From Sphingopyxis sp. RIFCSPHIGHO2_12_FULL_65_19 (GTDB lineage: Bacteria; Pseudomonadota; Alphaproteobacteria; Sphingomonadales; Sphingomonadaceae): DNA of 64,000 nt. Below, piece after piece: positions 52,249 through 60,062 of the stretch. Made by a program: the position numbers and the translations under genes. Position 1 is the first letter of the stretch. Each line of letters starts with the position of its first letter. The notes under the pieces were generated by a model that searched no databases, was not told the origin of the DNA, and saw only the letters and a list, made by a program, of their open reading frames with translations. Where the stretch lies: NCBI RefSeq assembly GCF_001830555.1, contig NZ_MIAM01000049.1, positions 153,997 through 217,996 on the forward strand, read 5' to 3'.

Positions 52249-52485
52249 ATGCCGATCGTAACCGTACAAGTCACCAAGGAGGGCACCGAAGCCGGTGTCG
52301 ATCATGTAACCCCCGAGCAGAAAGCCGCTATCTATAAGGGAATGAGCCAGGTTCTGTTCGATGTGCTCAAGAAGCCCCCCGAATGGACCTGGGTGATCTT
52401 CCAGGAAGTCGAGATGGAGGACTGGGGCTGGGGCGGAATGCCCGTCGCAGAATATCGAAAGAAGCTCGCTGGTCCCCCGGGCTGA
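52249..52485 (+). CDS. 4-oxalocrotonate tautomerase family protein
   Basis: MPIVTVQVTKEGTEAGVDHVTPEQKAAIYKGMSQVLFDVLKKPPEWTWVIFQEVEMEDWGWGGMPV; catalytic Pro2. Confidence 0.9.
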   Translation: MPIVTVQVTKEGTEAGVDHVTPEQKAAIYKGMSQVLFDVLKKPPEWTWVIFQEVEMEDWGWGGMPVAEYRKKLAGPPG

Positions 52486-52506
52486 GTCTCGTCAACGCAC
52501 CCCCGA

Positions 52507-52541
52507 AAACACCCGCCATTGATCGCCGATGGCGGGTGTTT
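52507..52541. terminator. Bidirectional terminator-like hairpin
   Basis: AAACACCCGCCAT-N9-ATGGCGGGTGTTT perfect 13-bp stem. Confidence 0.75.
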
Positions 52542-52626
52542 GTTTGCGACGCGAGCGGCAATTGCTTGCAGCTGTGACGACCGGGCAAATTCCGCTATTC
52601 AGCGTGCGGGCAAGAGAGGGAGACAG

Positions 52627-53529
52627 ATGGATCGTCTTGACGCCATGCGGGTGATTCTGGCGGTCGTCGACGCGGGCAGCCTGTCCGCGGGGAGCCGCAA
52701 GCTGAATGCGCCGCTCCCCAGCGTCAGCCGCAAGGTCGCCGAACTCGAGCGGCATCTCGGCACCAACCTCCTCGTCCGCACCAGCCGCAACATCCAGCTC
52801 ACCGATGCCGGGCGCGATTATGTCGAAGCCGCACGGCGGATTATCGCCGACCTCGACGAGGCCGAACGGCGCGCGTCGGGCGAATATAACACGCCGCGCG
52901 GCGAACTGACGGTCACCATGCCGGTCGAGTTCGGCGCACACCATGTGATGCCGATCGCGCTGTCGTTCATGGCCGAATATCCCGAAGTCACCTTGAACCT
53001 CATCGTCTCCGACCGGCGCACCCATATGGTCGATGAACATATCGACGTCGCCATCCGCCTGGGCCATCTGGCCGACAGCGCTCTCTATGCGGTCAAGACA
53101 GGCGACTTTCGCCTGATCACCTGTGCGAGCCCCGATTATCTCGAACGGCATGGCACGCCCACGGACCCGCGCGAACTTTCCGCTCACGATGGCATCCTGT
53201 TCGGCACCCGGCAAATATTCTGGACCTACCGCATCGACGGCGAGGAGATGATCTGCGCGCCGCGGACGCGGATTGCCGTCAATAGCGCTGCGGGCAATCT
53301 GGCAGCGGCGCTCGGCGGGGTCGGGATCGCGCGCCTCTTCGATTATCAGCTGTCGGGGCAACTCCAGTCGGGCGCGCTCGTGCGGGTACTTCACGACGGC
53401 GACAGCGAGCCGCGCCCGGTGCATATCGTCTATCCGCGCCAAGGGCTGCTGCCGCTAAAGGTGCGCGCCTTTATTGACTGGGCGACGCCGCGGCTACGCG
53501 CCGCATGCACGGGTTTCGACTGCCCCTGA
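52627..53529 (+). CDS. LysR family transcriptional regulator
   Basis: MDRLDAMRVILAVVDAGSLSAGSRKLNAPLPSVSRKVAELERHLGTNLLVRTSRNI. Confidence 0.93.
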   Translation: MDRLDAMRVILAVVDAGSLSAGSRKLNAPLPSVSRKVAELERHLGTNLLVRTSRNIQLTDAGRDYVEAARRIIADLDEAERRASGEYNTPRGELTVTMPVEFGAHHVMPIALSFMAEYPEVTLNLIVSDRRTHMVDEHIDVAIRLGHLADSALYAVKTGDFRLITCASPDYLERHGTPTDPRELSAHDGILFGTRQIFWTYRIDGEEMICAPRTRIAVNSAAGNLAAALGGVGIARLFDYQLSGQLQSGALVRVLHDGDSEPRPVHIVYPRQGLLPLKVRAFIDWATPRLRAACTGFDCP

Positions 53530-53666
53530 CCCGACCCTTGCCGCGATTGAGAGGCTCGCTCTCGCTTTCGCCCGCTACCGGCATTTTCCCGCACGACTAA
53601 ATCGTTCTGGTCCGCCCCGTCCATCACGGTCGGTGGGCATCCATCCCTTGTTGGAAAGGAAGAACG

Positions 53667-54461
53667 ATGAACGAAGCAAAGGGCACTGCCCTCATTACCG
53701 GAGCGTCGAGTGGAATTGGCACGCTTTACGCCGATCGCCTGGCTCGCCAAGGCTATGACCTGATCCTTGTCGCGCGCAACGCCACCAAACTCGAGCGCGT
53801 GGCACAAGCGATCCGGAAAGCCACCGGCCGCCAGATCGACACGCTGCCCGCTGACCTTGCGAACCCCGCCGAACTTCTTCTCGTCGAAGCCCGGCTCGCG
53901 AACGAGCGCAGCATCACCTTGCTGGTCAACAACGCCGGCATCGGGTCGACCGCTCGCGCCCTCGACGCCGACGTCGATACGATGAGCGCAATGGTGTCGC
54001 TCAATGTCGAGGCGCTGATGCGTCTGACCTATGCGGTCGTGCCCGCCTTCGTGGCACGCGGCCGCGGCACGATCGTCAACATCGCCTCGATCGTCGCGGT
54101 TGCCCCTGAGGTGCTGAACGGTGTTTATGGCGGGTCCAAAGCCTTTGTTCTCGCATTCAGCCAGAACCTGCGTCACGAACTCGACGGTACCGGGGTCGGC
54201 GTGCAGGTCGTCCTGCCGGGAGCGACCGCGACCGATTTCTGGGACATCGCGGGAACCCCCGTCGAGCATTTGCCCGGCGAGATCGTCATGCGCGCCGACC
54301 AGCTCGTTGACGCCGCGCTGACTGGCCTCGCGCGTGGCGAATTTGCGACAATCCCCAGTCTTCACGACGAATCCCGCTGGGCCGCCTTCGAGGCAGCCCG
54401 GCAGGCCATGGCGGGCGAATTGTCCACCAGCACCCCCGCGGCCCGGTATCTAGCCGCCTAA
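53667..54461 (+). CDS. SDR family NAD(P)-dependent oxidoreductase
   Basis: ALITGASSGIGTLYADRLARQGYDLILVARN; NNAGIG; YGGSKAFVLAFSQNL. Confidence 0.93.
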   Translation: MNEAKGTALITGASSGIGTLYADRLARQGYDLILVARNATKLERVAQAIRKATGRQIDTLPADLANPAELLLVEARLANERSITLLVNNAGIGSTARALDADVDTMSAMVSLNVEALMRLTYAVVPAFVARGRGTIVNIASIVAVAPEVLNGVYGGSKAFVLAFSQNLRHELDGTGVGVQVVLPGATATDFWDIAGTPVEHLPGEIVMRADQLVDAALTGLARGEFATIPSLHDESRWAAFEAARQAMAGELSTSTPAARYLAA

Positions 54462-54488
54462 CCCCCGAAGCATAGCAGGAGTAGAATC

Positions 54489-54899
54489 ATGTCACAGAAT
54501 ATCGTCTATACCGGAAAAACCCACACCACCGGCGGCCGCGACGGCGCGTCGCGCAGCTCGGACGGCGAACTCGATATCGCGCTGTCGCCGCCCGGATCGA
54601 ACCGCACCGGGACCAACCCCGAACAGCTGTTCGCGGCCGGCTGGTCGGCCTGCTTCCTCGGCGCGATTGGCAAGGCTGCCAGCGAACAGAAATTGCGGCT
54701 GCCTGCCGACGCCGCTATCGACGCCGAAGTCGATCTTGCGCTGGACGATGGGGGCTTTTCGCTGATCGCGCGTCTCAACGTCAGCCTGCCCGGCATCGAC
54801 CGCGACACCGCCGAAACGCTGACCGCCCGCGCGCACGAGATCTGCCCTTATTCGAAGGCGACGCGCGGCAATATCGCGGTCGACATCAATATCGTCTGA
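54489..54899 (+). CDS. Ohr/OsmC family organic hydroperoxide resistance protein
   Basis: YTGKTHTTGGRDGASRSSDGELDIALSPPG...GTNPEQLFAAGWSACFLGAIGKAA; CPYSKATRGNI. Confidence 0.95.
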   Translation: MSQNIVYTGKTHTTGGRDGASRSSDGELDIALSPPGSNRTGTNPEQLFAAGWSACFLGAIGKAASEQKLRLPADAAIDAEVDLALDDGGFSLIARLNVSLPGIDRDTAETLTARAHEICPYSKATRGNIAVDINIV

Positions 54900-54906
54900 C
54901 CCACCC

Positions 54907-54948
54907 AAAACCGTCGCGCCTGTCGCCATGACATGGCGCGACGGTTTT
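54907..54948 (+). terminator. Strong intrinsic terminator after ohr-like gene
   Basis: AAAACCGTCGCGCC-N14-GGCGCGACGGTTTTT, perfect 14-bp stem plus T-run. Confidence 0.85.
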
Positions 54949-54983
54949 TGCCGCCAAACTGCGGATGAATAAGGACCTGGATC

Positions 54984-55214
54984 ATGAACATCCAAATGAA
55001 ACGGAAAATCGCTTTCGCCCTCCTGATGGGAGTCGTGACAACCGGGATTATTTCCTTCACCCTCCTCGCGCTCAATCTCGGTTTTGCGACCGGCTTTGTC
55101 GAGACATGGCTGCGTTCCTGGGCGATCGCCTATGTCATCGTCATTCCCGCGATCCTTCTGATCGGGCCGCGTTTGCAGGCCCGCATCGACCGGGTCATCG
55201 GCAAGGAGGCGTAA
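54984..55214 (+). CDS. DUF2798 family small membrane protein
   Basis: 76 aa, two TMs, MNIQMKRKIAFALLMGVVTTGIISFTLLALNLGF...WLRSWAIAYVIVIPAILLIGPRLQARIDRV. Confidence 0.8.
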   Translation: MNIQMKRKIAFALLMGVVTTGIISFTLLALNLGFATGFVETWLRSWAIAYVIVIPAILLIGPRLQARIDRVIGKEA

Positions 55215-55215
55215 G

Positions 55216-55653
55216 GTGAAGCACGCAATCTCAAATTTATTTGCCGCCATCCTGTTCACGGCTGGCGCGGCAGCCGCTGCAACTAACACGCCCGCAGGCG
55301 TCACGCGCACCGACCTGCAGCGGCACGACCTGTCGATCGCGGGCCGCGAAACCATCCAAGCGCGCATCGACATTGCCCCGGGTGCGGTGGCCCCATGGCA
55401 TCGCCATCCCGGCGAGGAAGTCATCTATGTCATCGAGGGGACACTCGAATATCAGCTCGAGGGTCGACCGCCGGTCACCGTCACGGCCGGCCAGGTTCTC
55501 TTTGTTCCCGCGGGCGTCGCGCATATGGCGCGCAATCGCACCGCCACGAATGGCGCTGAACTCGCGACCTATATCGTCGAAAAAGGCAAACCGCTGCTTG
55601 TGCCTGCCGAGGTGCCAACAAGCGAAACGGGAACACAGGAGACGTCGCGATGA
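55216..55653 (+). CDS. Secreted cupin-domain protein
   Basis: GTG start; signal peptide; IAPGAVAPWHRHPGEEVIYVIEGTLEYQLEGRPPVTVTAGQVLFVPAGVAHMARN. Confidence 0.88.
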   Translation: MKHAISNLFAAILFTAGAAAAATNTPAGVTRTDLQRHDLSIAGRETIQARIDIAPGAVAPWHRHPGEEVIYVIEGTLEYQLEGRPPVTVTAGQVLFVPAGVAHMARNRTATNGAELATYIVEKGKPLLVPAEVPTSETGTQETSR

Positions 55654-56117
55654 TCCGTACCCTGCTCTTTGCAGCGCTCGGTTCGATCTTGGCGACCACC
55701 GCAGCCGCGCAGCCGATTGATGCCGGGCGCGAAGCTTCGCAATTCGTGCCGATAATCAATGAACCGCCTGCTGAACTGTTCGTCGATCCGCCGCTTGCTG
55801 GTCCGCTTGCACGGGGGGCAGTCATCATTCCCTATCAGACGAAGCATTTCCGGATTCTGCCGGTCTTTGGAGCAAGCGCCGTCGATGTCTCGCCGCGCGC
55901 AGGCCATCTGCATGTCAGTGTTGATGATTTGCCCTGGCGATGGGCGGCCGCTGGCGACAATGGCGCCGTCGTCGTGAACGGCCTTCCTCCCGGCCCCCAT
56001 AAGATATTGATCGAACTGGCGACGCCCGAGCACAAGGTTCTGACTGGCAGATCCGTGTCCTTCATCGTCCCAGACTTGACGAAAACAACCGCGACTGGGC
56101 CGTCACACGATCATTGA
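55650..56117 (+). CDS. Secreted DUF6130-like protein
   Basis: Signal peptide; LFVDPPLAGPLARGAVIIPYQTKHFRILPVFGASAVDVSPRAGHLHVSVDDLPWRW...GPHKILIELATPEHKVLTG. Confidence 0.7.
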   Translation: MIRTLLFAALGSILATTAAAQPIDAGREASQFVPIINEPPAELFVDPPLAGPLARGAVIIPYQTKHFRILPVFGASAVDVSPRAGHLHVSVDDLPWRWAAAGDNGAVVVNGLPPGPHKILIELATPEHKVLTGRSVSFIVPDLTKTTATGPSHDH

Positions 56118-56126
56118 TGTGGGTTC

Positions 56127-56175
56127 TGGCCGATTGCCGTCTGTCCGGTTTTGGTAGCGGGAACGAGTAAGTTGA
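56127..56175 (+). repeat. Dispersed intergenic repeat, copy I (partial)
   Basis: TGGCCGATTGCCGTCTGTCCGGTTTTGGTAGCGGGAACGAG, 9 bp after a stop codon. Confidence 0.5.
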
Positions 56176-56272
56176 CGATGGACCAAATGCTGGCACGCAC
56201 CTGCAACGCGAGCTCCGCAAATCGCGACTTAGACCGGCGAATTGCAATGCGGAAGCGGGCGGATATTCGAGT

Positions 56273-56977
56273 CTAGCGGCTGTGATCCCACCCGGCATCG
56301 CGCGCCGCTTGCTCGGCTGCGCCATCGAGCGGCTCCCCCGCCATCATCGTCGCAGCTACAGCAGCGAGCTCCCCCGACGACGCCTGCCGGTAGGCGCCTC
56401 GCGCCTGTCCGCGAAGCGTCCGTTCGAGTTGCCAACGCTCGCTCTCGCGGCAGCCAATCCCGTCGATCGAAGCGCTCTCGAAGGTGCGGCAATAGCGCCC
56501 GGCCTTGTCTTGGAAGCTGACGCCGATCCGTACCGCAGCGTCGCCAGGCTGGCTGGACGCAAGCTGCATGTCGAGCGCCTCGGCGAGCGGTCCTGCCGCG
56601 ACCAGCGTGCCGCCCTCGCTCGCCACATCGGCTATGGGCATCCAGGGACGCAGCCCAATCGTCAGCCCAAGCACGAGCGAGGCGGCGATGGCGCCCCAAT
56701 GTATGGCGCCGAAGCGCGTGCGCCTTGCATCGCGGCGATCGGCAAGGCTGGTGTCGACCTTATCATCGACCGCGAGCAGCGAGCGCAGCCGATCGGGAAC
56801 CGCCTCTTCCGCGATGGGCGCATAATGCGCAGCCAAACGCGACTTGACCGCGCGGTGGCGTGCGATCTCCGCGGCGAGCGCGGCATCGGTTGCGGCCTCG
56901 CGCTCGATCCGGCGGGCGGTCAGGTCGTCGAGTTCGCCGTCGACGAAGGCAGCGACCGTTTCGGGATCCAAGCTCAT
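56273..56977 (-). CDS. Anti-sigma factor
   Basis: MSLDPETVAAFVDGELDDLTARRIEREAATDAALAAEIARHRAVKSRL, central TM; overlaps ECF sigma gene. Confidence 0.85.
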   Translation of the reverse strand: MSLDPETVAAFVDGELDDLTARRIEREAATDAALAAEIARHRAVKSRLAAHYAPIAEEAVPDRLRSLLAVDDKVDTSLADRRDARRTRFGAIHWGAIAASLVLGLTIGLRPWMPIADVASEGGTLVAAGPLAEALDMQLASSQPGDAAVRIGVSFQDKAGRYCRTFESASIDGIGCRESERWQLERTLRGQARGAYRQASSGELAAVAATMMAGEPLDGAAEQAARDAGWDHSR

Positions 56978-57462
56978 GCCGCCTCTCTCAGATAAAACAT
57001 CAATGTTTCGCGCCCTCGGGCGAGGCGCGAGGTAACGGTGCCGATCGGCACCTCGAGTATGTCCGCGGCCTCGCGATAGGCATAACCTTCGACGAGTATG
57101 AGCATCACGACCTCGCGTTGTTCGTCGGGAAGCCGTGCCATCGCGCCATCGACGTCACCGCGCAAAGCCCCCGCCTCCACCTCGGCCGCACCCTGGCCCG
57201 CGATCTGTACGACCTTGTCGTCGATCGGTGTCTGAACGCCGCGCCGGCCCGCGGCACGGCGCTCGTCGATCCAGAGATTGCGGGTAATGCGGTACATCCA
57301 GCTATCCAGTCTTGTCCCTTGTTGCCATTGGTCACGCGATTTCAGCGCGCGTTCGATCGCGGCCTGGCACAAATCGTCGGCGTCGCTTGCATGGCGCGCC
57401 AATCCGCGAGCGAACCGGCGCAAGCGCGGCAGTAATTCGACCAGTTCCTCTTCGAAGCGCAT
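56974..57462 (-). CDS. ECF sigma-70 family RNA polymerase sigma factor
   Basis: LARHASDADDLCQAAIERALKSRDQWQQGTRLDSWMYRITRNLWIDERR (sigma2); QREVVMLILVEGYAYREAADILEVPIGTVTSRLARGRETL (sigma4). Confidence 0.95.
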   Translation of the reverse strand: MRFEEELVELLPRLRRFARGLARHASDADDLCQAAIERALKSRDQWQQGTRLDSWMYRITRNLWIDERRAAGRRGVQTPIDDKVVQIAGQGAAEVEAGALRGDVDGAMARLPDEQREVVMLILVEGYAYREAADILEVPIGTVTSRLARGRETLMFYLREAA

Positions 57463-57485
57463 ATTTGCCTTTTTGCTATGTCCGA

Positions 57486-57517
57486 GGAAGAAACGACGCC
57501 ACCCTATCGTTTCTTCC
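57486..57517. promoter_or_regulatory. Palindromic bidirectional ECF-type promoter between sigma factor and S8 peptidase genes
   Basis: GGAAGAAACGA-N10-TCGTTTCTTCC. On each strand GGAAGAAA-N14-CGTT (GGAA to CGTT offset 22). Confidence 0.7.
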
Positions 57518-57584
57518 GCATCATGCTAAATTTTTTGCGCGGCCGGTTCGTCGTCTGCCGGCCCCACCGATACAAGGAATTTCG

Positions 57585-58853
57585 ATGCGCGTTTTGATCA
57601 CTCTGGTCCTGACGATTTCGCTTGTGTCCACCGCAATGGCCACGCGCCTGTTCGCGCAGATAGCGCTGCCACCGGTCCAGCTTCCCGACGCTTCGCGCAC
57701 GCTGCCCTCGCTGCCGAACCTCGGCGCCGAGCCGGTGATTGCCGTAGGTGACACCCTCGCGAAGGTGCGGCTCGACCGGATCACCACGCTGCTTCGCGAC
57801 AATCGCGACCGTATCGAGCCCGACCGCGAAGGGCAGCCCGCGGTGCGCGGCATTCTCGTCGCGACAGGCGTCGGCGACGCGATGGTCGCGCGCGCGGCGA
57901 AGGAGGGGTTCCGGCTGATCGACCGCGATCATATCGAAGGGCTCGATCTCGATATCGTCCGTTTCGCGGTTCCCGAAGGACGCAGCCTTGGCCGTGCGCA
58001 AAAACAGCTCGCCAAGCTACTTCCCGACGCCGAAATCGATGCCGACCATATCTATTTCGCGAGCGGTCCCGGCGGTGCGCTTCCTGCGCCCGCGCTGGCG
58101 ACAACCGCGTCATCCGGAAGGGCATCGCTCGGACTGATCGACGGCGGCGTTGCTCCGCATCCGTCGGTCGCAGGGCGCGTCGAGCAGCGCGGCTTTGCTG
58201 CTGGTGCGCCTTATGCGAGCCGCCATGGCACCGCGCTCGCGTCGCTACTGATCGGTAGTGGCCCGGTGCGGGGCTCGGCCCCGGGGCAAAACCTTCTCGC
58301 CGCCGACGTCTATGGCTCCGATCCGGCGGGCGGTAACGCCAGCGCTATCGCGCGCGCGCTCGGCTGGCTGGTTCAGCGCGGGGTCGCAGTGATAACGATC
58401 AGCCTTGTCGGACCCGATAACAAGCTGCTGGCAACCGCGATCACGCGCGCGCAGCAGCGCGGCATGCTGATCGTCGCGGCGGTCGGCAACGATGGCCCTG
58501 CCGCCCCACCCGCTTATCCGGCATCCTATAAGGGGGTGTTTGCTGTAACCGGTGTTGACGGCAAGAACCGCGTGCTTCCAGAGGCGGGCCGCGCGCTCCA
58601 TACCGACTTCGCCGCGCCCGGCGACGCGGTGCTCGCCGCGACCGGTGCCAACACAACAAATCGCCTGCGCGGCACATCTTTCGCCGCACCTCTGGTCGCA
58701 GGACGCCTCGCGCTCCGCTATCCGACTCCGGCGATAGACCGTATATCCCCAGCGGTCTCCGCGCTGGTTTTCGAAGCGCGCGACCTGGGCAAAACGGGCC
58801 GCGACAAGACTTACGGCCACGGGCTGATTTGCGGCGATTGCGGCGGCCGCTGA
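57585..58853 (+). CDS. Secreted S8 family serine peptidase (subtilisin-like)
   Basis: Signal peptide; SLGLIDGGV (Asp), YASRHGTALASLL (His), RGTSFAAPLVAG (Ser). Confidence 0.92.
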   Translation: MRVLITLVLTISLVSTAMATRLFAQIALPPVQLPDASRTLPSLPNLGAEPVIAVGDTLAKVRLDRITTLLRDNRDRIEPDREGQPAVRGILVATGVGDAMVARAAKEGFRLIDRDHIEGLDLDIVRFAVPEGRSLGRAQKQLAKLLPDAEIDADHIYFASGPGGALPAPALATTASSGRASLGLIDGGVAPHPSVAGRVEQRGFAAGAPYASRHGTALASLLIGSGPVRGSAPGQNLLAADVYGSDPAGGNASAIARALGWLVQRGVAVITISLVGPDNKLLATAITRAQQRGMLIVAAVGNDGPAAPPAYPASYKGVFAVTGVDGKNRVLPEAGRALHTDFAAPGDAVLAATGANTTNRLRGTSFAAPLVAGRLALRYPTPAIDRISPAVSALVFEARDLGKTGRDKTYGHGLICGDCGGR

Positions 58854-58871
58854 TCCGCCGGAAACTTTCTC

Positions 58872-58897
58872 GGAAGAAATCCGAACGTCCTGTCGTT
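58872..58897 (+). promoter_or_regulatory. ECF-type promoter upstream of glycine-rich secreted protein
   Basis: GGAAGAAA-N14-CGTT, same sequence and spacing as at 57486. Confidence 0.6.
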
Positions 58898-58945
58898 CTT
58901 CCTCCAGGCCCTCCCCTCCGGGCCGCAAGATGAAGGAGATGGACA

Positions 58946-59794
58946 ATGGCACATCGTATTTTCACCTCGGCTCTCGCGCTTGCCGCGTCGGCCATGGCAT
59001 TTTCGCCCCCCGCCACGGCGCAGCTGCTCGGCGGCAGCGGCGGACTTGGTGGTGGCCTTGGCGGAACGTTGGGCGGCACGCTCGGCAATCCGACCGGGCC
59101 GATCGGCGGCACCCTCGGCACCGCGAGCGACATCACCGGCTCGGGCCGCGGCGACGCCCAAGTCGATCGCCGCTCGGGCCGGGTCCAAGGCAAGGGCAAC
59201 GCCGATGCGAACGGCAACGGCTCGGCCAATGGCAATGCCGACCTGCTCGGCAGCCCCATCGGCGGCAACGCCAATGGCTCCGGCAGCGCCGCGGGCAGCG
59301 GCAGTCTCCACGCGCAGGCGGTTGGCACCGATTTCGTCGGCCAGACCGCCCGCGACGCCGTCGGCACCGCGCAAGGCACCGCATCGACCGCAACCGGCAC
59401 CGCGCGCGGTGCGGTCGGGACCGTCCGTGACCGGGCCGGCGGCGCGCTGTCAAACGTCTCAGGCAGTGCCAGCGGCGTCGGTTCAGTCGCGGGCGGCTTC
59501 CAGGGCAGCCTTGGCCAGCTCGCGGCCGCTGGCAGCGCCGCCGCCAGTGGTAACGGCATGTTCGCGGTGGCTCCCGGCATGCCCGTCACCGATCCGCGCG
59601 GCAAGGTGATCGGCCATGTCCAGGAACTGCGCCAGACCGGACGCGGCGTCGTGCAGGCGGTGACGGTCGAGGTCGGCAATCGCGTGGCGACGCTTCCCGC
59701 CGTAAGCTTTGCCGGCTCGGGCGATGTCCTCGTGACTGGCATGACCAAGGGCCAGCTCACGAAAGCGGCCGAGCACCAGGACGTCAGTGAATAA
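58946..59794 (+). CDS. Glycine-rich low-complexity secreted protein
   Basis: Signal peptide MAHRIFTSALALAASAMAFSPPATAQ; GGSGGLGGGLGGTLGGTLG..., GNADANGNGSANGNADLLG; compact C-terminal domain VTDPRGKVIGHVQELRQTGRGVVQAVTVEVGNRVATLPAVSF. Confidence 0.8.
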   Translation: MAHRIFTSALALAASAMAFSPPATAQLLGGSGGLGGGLGGTLGGTLGNPTGPIGGTLGTASDITGSGRGDAQVDRRSGRVQGKGNADANGNGSANGNADLLGSPIGGNANGSGSAAGSGSLHAQAVGTDFVGQTARDAVGTAQGTASTATGTARGAVGTVRDRAGGALSNVSGSASGVGSVAGGFQGSLGQLAAAGSAAASGNGMFAVAPGMPVTDPRGKVIGHVQELRQTGRGVVQAVTVEVGNRVATLPAVSFAGSGDVLVTGMTKGQLTKAAEHQDVSE

Positions 59795-59846
59795 TCGATC
59801 GAAAGGGGCGATCGGCGACGACCCCAATTGACGCCGATCGATCACT

Positions 59847-59871
59847 GGGCGGGCCGCCATGCGGCCCGCCC
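59847..59871 (+). terminator. Intrinsic terminator after glycine-rich protein gene
   Basis: GGGCGGGCCGC-CAT-GCGGCCCGCCC then TCTTTG. Confidence 0.75.
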
Positions 59872-59897
59872 TCTTTGTGCTCGCAGATGTCTATTGA

Positions 59898-59952
59898 TGG
59901 CCGATTGCGGCCTGACCGCTTTCAGGAGAGAATTTGCGAAAGCAGCCGTTCG
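59898..59952 (+). repeat. Dispersed intergenic repeat, copy J
   Basis: TGGCCGATTGCGGCCTGACCGCTTTCAGGAGAGAATTTGCGAAAGCAGCCGTTCG; GCTTTC/GAAAGC arms. Confidence 0.7.
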
Positions 59953-60062
59953 CAAATTGCTCCCAGCGGCACGACCATATGATGCAGAAAGAAATGAGGC
60001 CGAGGTGACCAAAGTCGCCTCGACCTCATACCGAGCGTTTCGCCCTTCCGACGGGTCGCTAA

